From the NCBI GenBank assembly GCA_018268315.1, contig JAFDWU010000004.1:188159-252158 (forward strand): a DNA stretch of 64,000 nucleotides, written 5' to 3'. A program made the translations under genes and the position numbers. Below, piece after piece: positions 61,012-64,000 of this stretch. The notes beneath the pieces were generated by a model, which saw only the letters and a list, made by a program, of their open reading frames with translations, did no database searches and was not told where the DNA came from. This DNA is from Armatimonadota bacterium (GTDB lineage Bacteria; Armatimonadota; Fimbriimonadia; Fimbriimonadales; Fimbriimonadaceae). Position 1 is the first letter of the stretch. Each line of letters starts with the position of its first letter.

Positions 61012-62688
61012 ATGGCTTCTACCGTCCTCGTGCTTGGCTCTGGACCCATCCGTATCGGCCAAGGGATCGAGTTCGATTACTCGTGCGTTCACTGCGTCTG
61101 GGCTCTTCAGAACCTGGGCATGCGGGCCGTCATCATCAACAATAACCCGGAAACGGTTTCCACCGACTTCGACACCGGCGACGCGCTTTACTTTGAGCCG
61201 GTAACTCTGCCCGACGTTTTACGGGTCGCGCAGAACGAGCATGCCGATGGCGTGATGGTGCAGTTTGGCGGCCAAACCGCAATCAACCTGGCCCAGCCAC
61301 TTTTCGATGCGGGAGTGAAGATATTCGGCACCTCGCCGGAATCGATTGCCCGCGCGGAAGATCGCGAGCAGTTCGATGCTCTTCTGGAATCTCTTGGCCT
61401 TGCCCGACCTAGGGGGCGCGCCGTGCGAAGCGTCGAACAAGCGCTAGATGTCGCAGCGGAAGTCGGCTATCCGGTGCTGATCCGGCCGAGTTTTGTTCTT
61501 GGCGGACGCGCGATGGAGATTGTGTATGACGAGAGCCAGTTGCGCTCGTTTTACCGTGCTGCGGAAGAAGCAAATAAGGAGCAGCCGGTTCTAGTCGACA
61601 AGTACATGATGGGCGTTGAGGCCGAGGTCGATGTGATCTCGGACGGCGAGACCACCCTTGTGCCCGGAATCATGGAGCACATCGAACGCGCCGGCGTCCA
61701 CTCGGGCGATTCGATGGCGGTCTATCCGCCAGTCTCTCTTTCCACGGAAATTCAATCCCAGCTCGTGGAGAGCGCTTGCCGTTTGGCTCGCGCACTACAG
61801 GTGAAGGGCCTGATGAACATCCAATACGTAATCGTGGATGGCAAGGCTTACATCTTGGAGGTCAATCCGCGCGCCAGCCGCACCGTGCCTTACCTCAGCA
61901 AGGTTACGGGGATCCCAATGGTAGACCTGGCTACCCGGTGCGCAATGGGCGAAAAGCTTAAGGACTTGGGATACGATGCCGGCCTATGGACATTGGACGG
62001 CAAGCCAGCCGAGCCGAGCAAATCGTTTGAGCCCGCTTATGCCGGCCACATAATTCCCGAAGCCGACTTTGTTAAGCGAACAGCGAAGATTCCCGCGCCG
62101 CAGGTCTATGCGGTGAAGGGACCAGTTTTCAGCTTCCAGAAGCTTTCTCGCGTTGAACCGAGCTTGGGCCCGGAGATGAAATCGACGGGCGAGGTGCTTG
62201 GGATTGATAGGACCTACGAAGCCGCCTTGTACAAGGCGATGATCGCAGCTGGGATTCACCTTGAAAAGGATGGCGTGGTGCTTATCACGGTGCGGGATGA
62301 GGACAAGCCTATTGCGCTTGAGATCGCCCGGGAGCTTCACGGCAAGGGGCGCAAGATTCTGGGAACGCGCGGAACCGCCGCCTTTCTGAATGAGGCGATG
62401 GTGCCGTGCGAGGCGGTGGCGAAGATCAGCCAGGGCTCACCGAACCTGCTGGACTGGGTGATGGAAGGCAAAGTGGCGATGATGATCAATTCGCCGAGTG
62501 CCGACAAGGTGGCAGAGGAAGAAGCGGCGCGGATCAGGAGGGCCTGTATTGAGTCGGGCATTCCGTGCGTGACGAGCATCGATACCGCCCGGGCATTGGC
62601 GCACGCTATCGAGGTTTTCAGCGATCCCAGTCGGTCATCGTGCCTGACGGTGCAGGAATATTTTGCCGGCGCGCCCGTTTCCAGTTGA
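61012..62688 (+). CDS. carB: Carbamoyl-phosphate synthase large chain, C-terminal half (split CarB)
   Basis: This 558-residue protein corresponds to the C-terminal half of CarB, which has ~1070 residues in most bacteria. It begins 'VLVLGSGPIRIGQGIEFDYSCVH' (CarB K-I-x-x-x-G-x-G-P-N-R-I-G-Q-G-I-E-F-D-Y) and includes the second ATP-grasp domain ('IRPSFVLGGRAMEIVYDE', 'GIMEHIERAGVHSGDS', 'EVNPRASRTVPYLSKVTG') and the MGS-like allosteric domain ('ITVRDEDKPIALEIARELHGKGRKILGTRGTAAFLNEA'). The N-terminal half is not upstream: the gene before it is the PDZ protein. Split carB is known in some archaea and Aquificota. Confidence 0.93.
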   Translation: MASTVLVLGSGPIRIGQGIEFDYSCVHCVWALQNLGMRAVIINNNPETVSTDFDTGDALYFEPVTLPDVLRVAQNEHADGVMVQFGGQTAINLAQPLFDAGVKIFGTSPESIARAEDREQFDALLESLGLARPRGRAVRSVEQALDVAAEVGYPVLIRPSFVLGGRAMEIVYDESQLRSFYRAAEEANKEQPVLVDKYMMGVEAEVDVISDGETTLVPGIMEHIERAGVHSGDSMAVYPPVSLSTEIQSQLVESACRLARALQVKGLMNIQYVIVDGKAYILEVNPRASRTVPYLSKVTGIPMVDLATRCAMGEKLKDLGYDAGLWTLDGKPAEPSKSFEPAYAGHIIPEADFVKRTAKIPAPQVYAVKGPVFSFQKLSRVEPSLGPEMKSTGEVLGIDRTYEAALYKAMIAAGIHLEKDGVVLITVRDEDKPIALEIARELHGKGRKILGTRGTAAFLNEAMVPCEAVAKISQGSPNLLDWVMEGKVAMMINSPSADKVAEEEAARIRRACIESGIPCVTSIDTARALAHAIEVFSDPSRSSCLTVQEYFAGAPVSS

Positions 62689-62775
62689 AATGCGACCCCC
62701 AGCACAGGGCCAAAAGCGTTTTCAAAATCGCGAAACCTAGTAACGTTAGCACTAGTTCCGCAAGAAGACCTTTTG

Positions 62776-62781
62776 TATACT
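62776..62781 (+). promoter_or_regulatory. -10 box of the PEP-CTERM gene
   Basis: TATACT preceded directly by TG. The leader is about 43 bases and ends in AGGAGAT, so this gene uses a conventional ribosome site. Confidence 0.55.
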
Positions 62782-62830
62782 ATGTGTGTCTTGCTCTTGC
62801 TTGGAGCTTGGTTTATTTTAGGAGATTACT

Positions 62831-63361
62831 TTGAAAAAGCTGTCTATACTCGTTGCTTTCGCGTCGCTGGCTGCTGCTAGCAACGCTTTGTCCATTGACT
62901 TGATTTCACATGGCACATACCAGCTTGTGAATGAAGCTGATGGCGTACACTACGTCACCAGCGAGACCCTTGATTTCCAGGATCACGATGTTCTGCCGGA
63001 CTTCACGTCCATGAAGATCGACATCACGGATTACCTCCCGTATCCGCTCGTTGGGACGATCACTTACACGAACGGAACTGACACCCTTGTGTTGGATGCT
63101 AAGTTCGACAACCTAATCACTGGCGGACAGTCTCAGACGGTTAACGGCAGCTGGACCTACGATGCAGCGCTCTCCACTGGAGCGTACGCTGGCTTTTCGG
63201 ATGGTCTCGGAACGCAGGCGATCGTTCTGCACTACTCGGTAAACCGACAGTACACATCTACAACGCTTTCCGGCGACTTGAATCCGGTCGTACCGGAGCC
63301 TGCAACGATGACCGCTCTCGGTCTCGGTGTGTTGGCCCTGATCCGACGCAAGCGCAGCTAA
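62831..63361 (+). CDS. PEP-CTERM sorting-domain protein
   Basis: This 176-residue exported protein has a signal peptide (MKKLSILVAFASLAAASNALS) and a C-terminal PEP-CTERM segment: VPEPATM (sorting motif), then 'TALGLGVLALI' (membrane helix) and RRKRS (basic end). Such proteins are processed by an exosortase and delivered to the surface or matrix. The middle domain is beta-rich with no recognised family. It starts with TTG, 4 bases after AGGAGAT-like Shine-Dalgarno sequence at 62820-62825. It has its own promoter and terminator. Confidence 0.9.
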   Translation: MKKLSILVAFASLAAASNALSIDLISHGTYQLVNEADGVHYVTSETLDFQDHDVLPDFTSMKIDITDYLPYPLVGTITYTNGTDTLVLDAKFDNLITGGQSQTVNGSWTYDAALSTGAYAGFSDGLGTQAIVLHYSVNRQYTSTTLSGDLNPVVPEPATMTALGLGVLALIRRKRS

Positions 63362-63390
63362 GTCAAAACAAAACAGCGTAACAGCTTATT

Positions 63391-63420
63391 GCCCAAGGCT
63401 AGATTAGCCTTGGGCTTTTT
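63391..63420 (+). terminator. Rho-independent terminator after the PEP-CTERM gene
   Basis: Stem GCCCAAGGCTA/TAGCCTTGGGC (11 bp, perfect), loop GAT, followed by TTTTT. It is 29 bases past the stop codon and upstream of glyA. Confidence 0.95.
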
Positions 63421-63475
63421 CATTTCTCACCCCTGAACTTATTTTCGTGAAATAGCGGAAAATAGAGCCATTGCC

Positions 63476-64000
63476 ATGCCACAAGCAGAACTTTCCCGCC
63501 ATCGAGCTTCCCTTGTCGAAAGCGATCCTGAAATAGCCGCACTCATCAAGCGAGAAGAGCACCGTCAGGAAACGAACTTAGAACTCATCGCCAGCGAGAA
63601 CATCGCCAGCAGAGCGGTGCGCGAGGCGATGTCCTCGGTGCTGACCGACAAGTACGCCGAGGGTTATCCGGGCAAGCGCTACTACGGCGGCTGCGAAGTG
63701 GTCGACGAAGTAGAAGTAGTTGCCATTGATCGCGTGAAGAAGCTATACGGCGCGGAGCATGCCAATGTCCAACCACATAGCGGCGCGCAGGCGAACATGG
63801 CGGTCTATTTCGCCTTCCTGAAGCCGGGCGACACCTTGATGGCGATGAACCTTGCCCACGGGGGACACCTTACCCACGGCTCGCCGGTGAACTTCAGTGG
63901 GCAGCTATACAACATCATTCCATACGGCGTCTCCGAGGGTACCGAGGTGATCGACTACGATGAGCTGCGACACCTTGCCCGCGAGCACAAGCCGAAGATG
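63476..64000 (+). CDS. glyA: Serine hydroxymethyltransferase (partial, runs off the window)
   Basis: The first 175 residues are visible from ATG 63476. '[53 protein letters not shown]' and '[53 protein letters not shown]' are near-invariant SHMT sequence. The enzyme makes glycine and methylene-tetrahydrofolate from serine and uses PLP. The lysine that binds PLP lies beyond the window. No glycine riboswitch or other structure is seen in the 55 bases after the preceding terminator. Confidence 0.97.
   Translation, partial: MPQAELSRHRASLVESDPEIAALIKREEHRQETNLELIASENIASRAVREAMSSVLTDKYAEGYPGKRYYGGCEVVDEVEVVAIDRVKKLYGAEHANVQPHSGAQANMAVYFAFLKPGDTLMAMNLAHGGHLTHGSPVNFSGQLYNIIPYGVSEGTEVIDYDELRHLAREHKPKM

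Noticed and set aside
62689..62830. Small RNA or riboswitch before the PEP-CTERM gene
   Set aside because: The leader is about 43 bases, has no clear hairpin and is accounted for by a promoter and a ribosome site.

Overview
The window is a dense, moderately GC-rich bacterial chromosome segment with about 58 protein genes, no rRNA, no tRNA and no obvious prophage or insertion sequence. The gene content is that of a diderm (Gram-negative type) aerobic heterotroph: an RND efflux system, a LolA-like protein, several lipoproteins, a PEP-CTERM surface protein, FeoAB, FtsZ, SMC and ParB. PEP-CTERM sorting, a stand-alone C-terminal CarB half and common non-ATG starts would fit a member of Armatimonadota such as Fimbriimonadia. 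That placement is an inference from gene style and has not been tested.

Layout. 1-8 kb: end of a PilB/GspE-like ATPase, a GGDEF protein, a secreted CBM9-like protein with a DapA-like pseudoenzyme and RidA, ftsZ with a terminator, and an M1 aminopeptidase. 8-12 kb: a HigBA-type toxin-antitoxin pair and smc. 12-17.5 kb: feoAB, a LolA-like protein, a cobalamin adenosyltransferase and a GT26 glycosyltransferase. 17.5-25.6 kb: apt-miaA-hfq-dapF, a PilZ protein, smpB, an FKBP operon that includes a shortened ArgC-like protein, a MOP-type membrane protein and an RluA-family pseudouridine synthase. 25.7-34.5 kb: 2-oxoacid dehydrogenase E1 alpha/beta, a GT-C enzyme, a MocR regulator, fumC and an MFS transporter. 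34.5-40.5 kb: two tandem GT-C paralogues and a parB-GNAT-nitrilase-GNAT operon. 40.5-48 kb: a palindromic repeat block, a large secreted hydrolase, DinB, leuS and a GT4 enzyme. 48-58 kb: MarR/RND/HlyD, an aldehyde dehydrogenase, NIL and AXE1 proteins, a second tandem FKBP protein and a structured gap. 58-64 kb: RidA, ECF sigma, anti-sigma, an HtrA-like pseudoprotease, half of carB, a PEP-CTERM protein and the start of glyA.

Three features of genome organisation stand out. First, about fifteen genes have a TANNNT -10 box only 6-9 bases before the start codon, often with an upstream TG extension, so leaderless transcription looks common. A minority of genes (ftsZ, hfq, the antitoxin, the PEP-CTERM gene) carry clear Shine-Dalgarno sequences instead. 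Second, six of ten convergent gene pairs are interlocked by a single YTAR tetranucleotide that supplies both stop codons. The only two convergent pairs with a real gap both hold the same palindromic repeat. Third, two genes (dapF and the second GT-C paralogue) have CTG as the only plausible start codon.

Three homologues of enzymes have lost catalytic residues or domains: a DapA-like protein without its Schiff-base lysine, an ArgC-like protein without most of its NADP domain, and an HtrA-like protein without its catalytic triad that is encoded with an ECF sigma factor.
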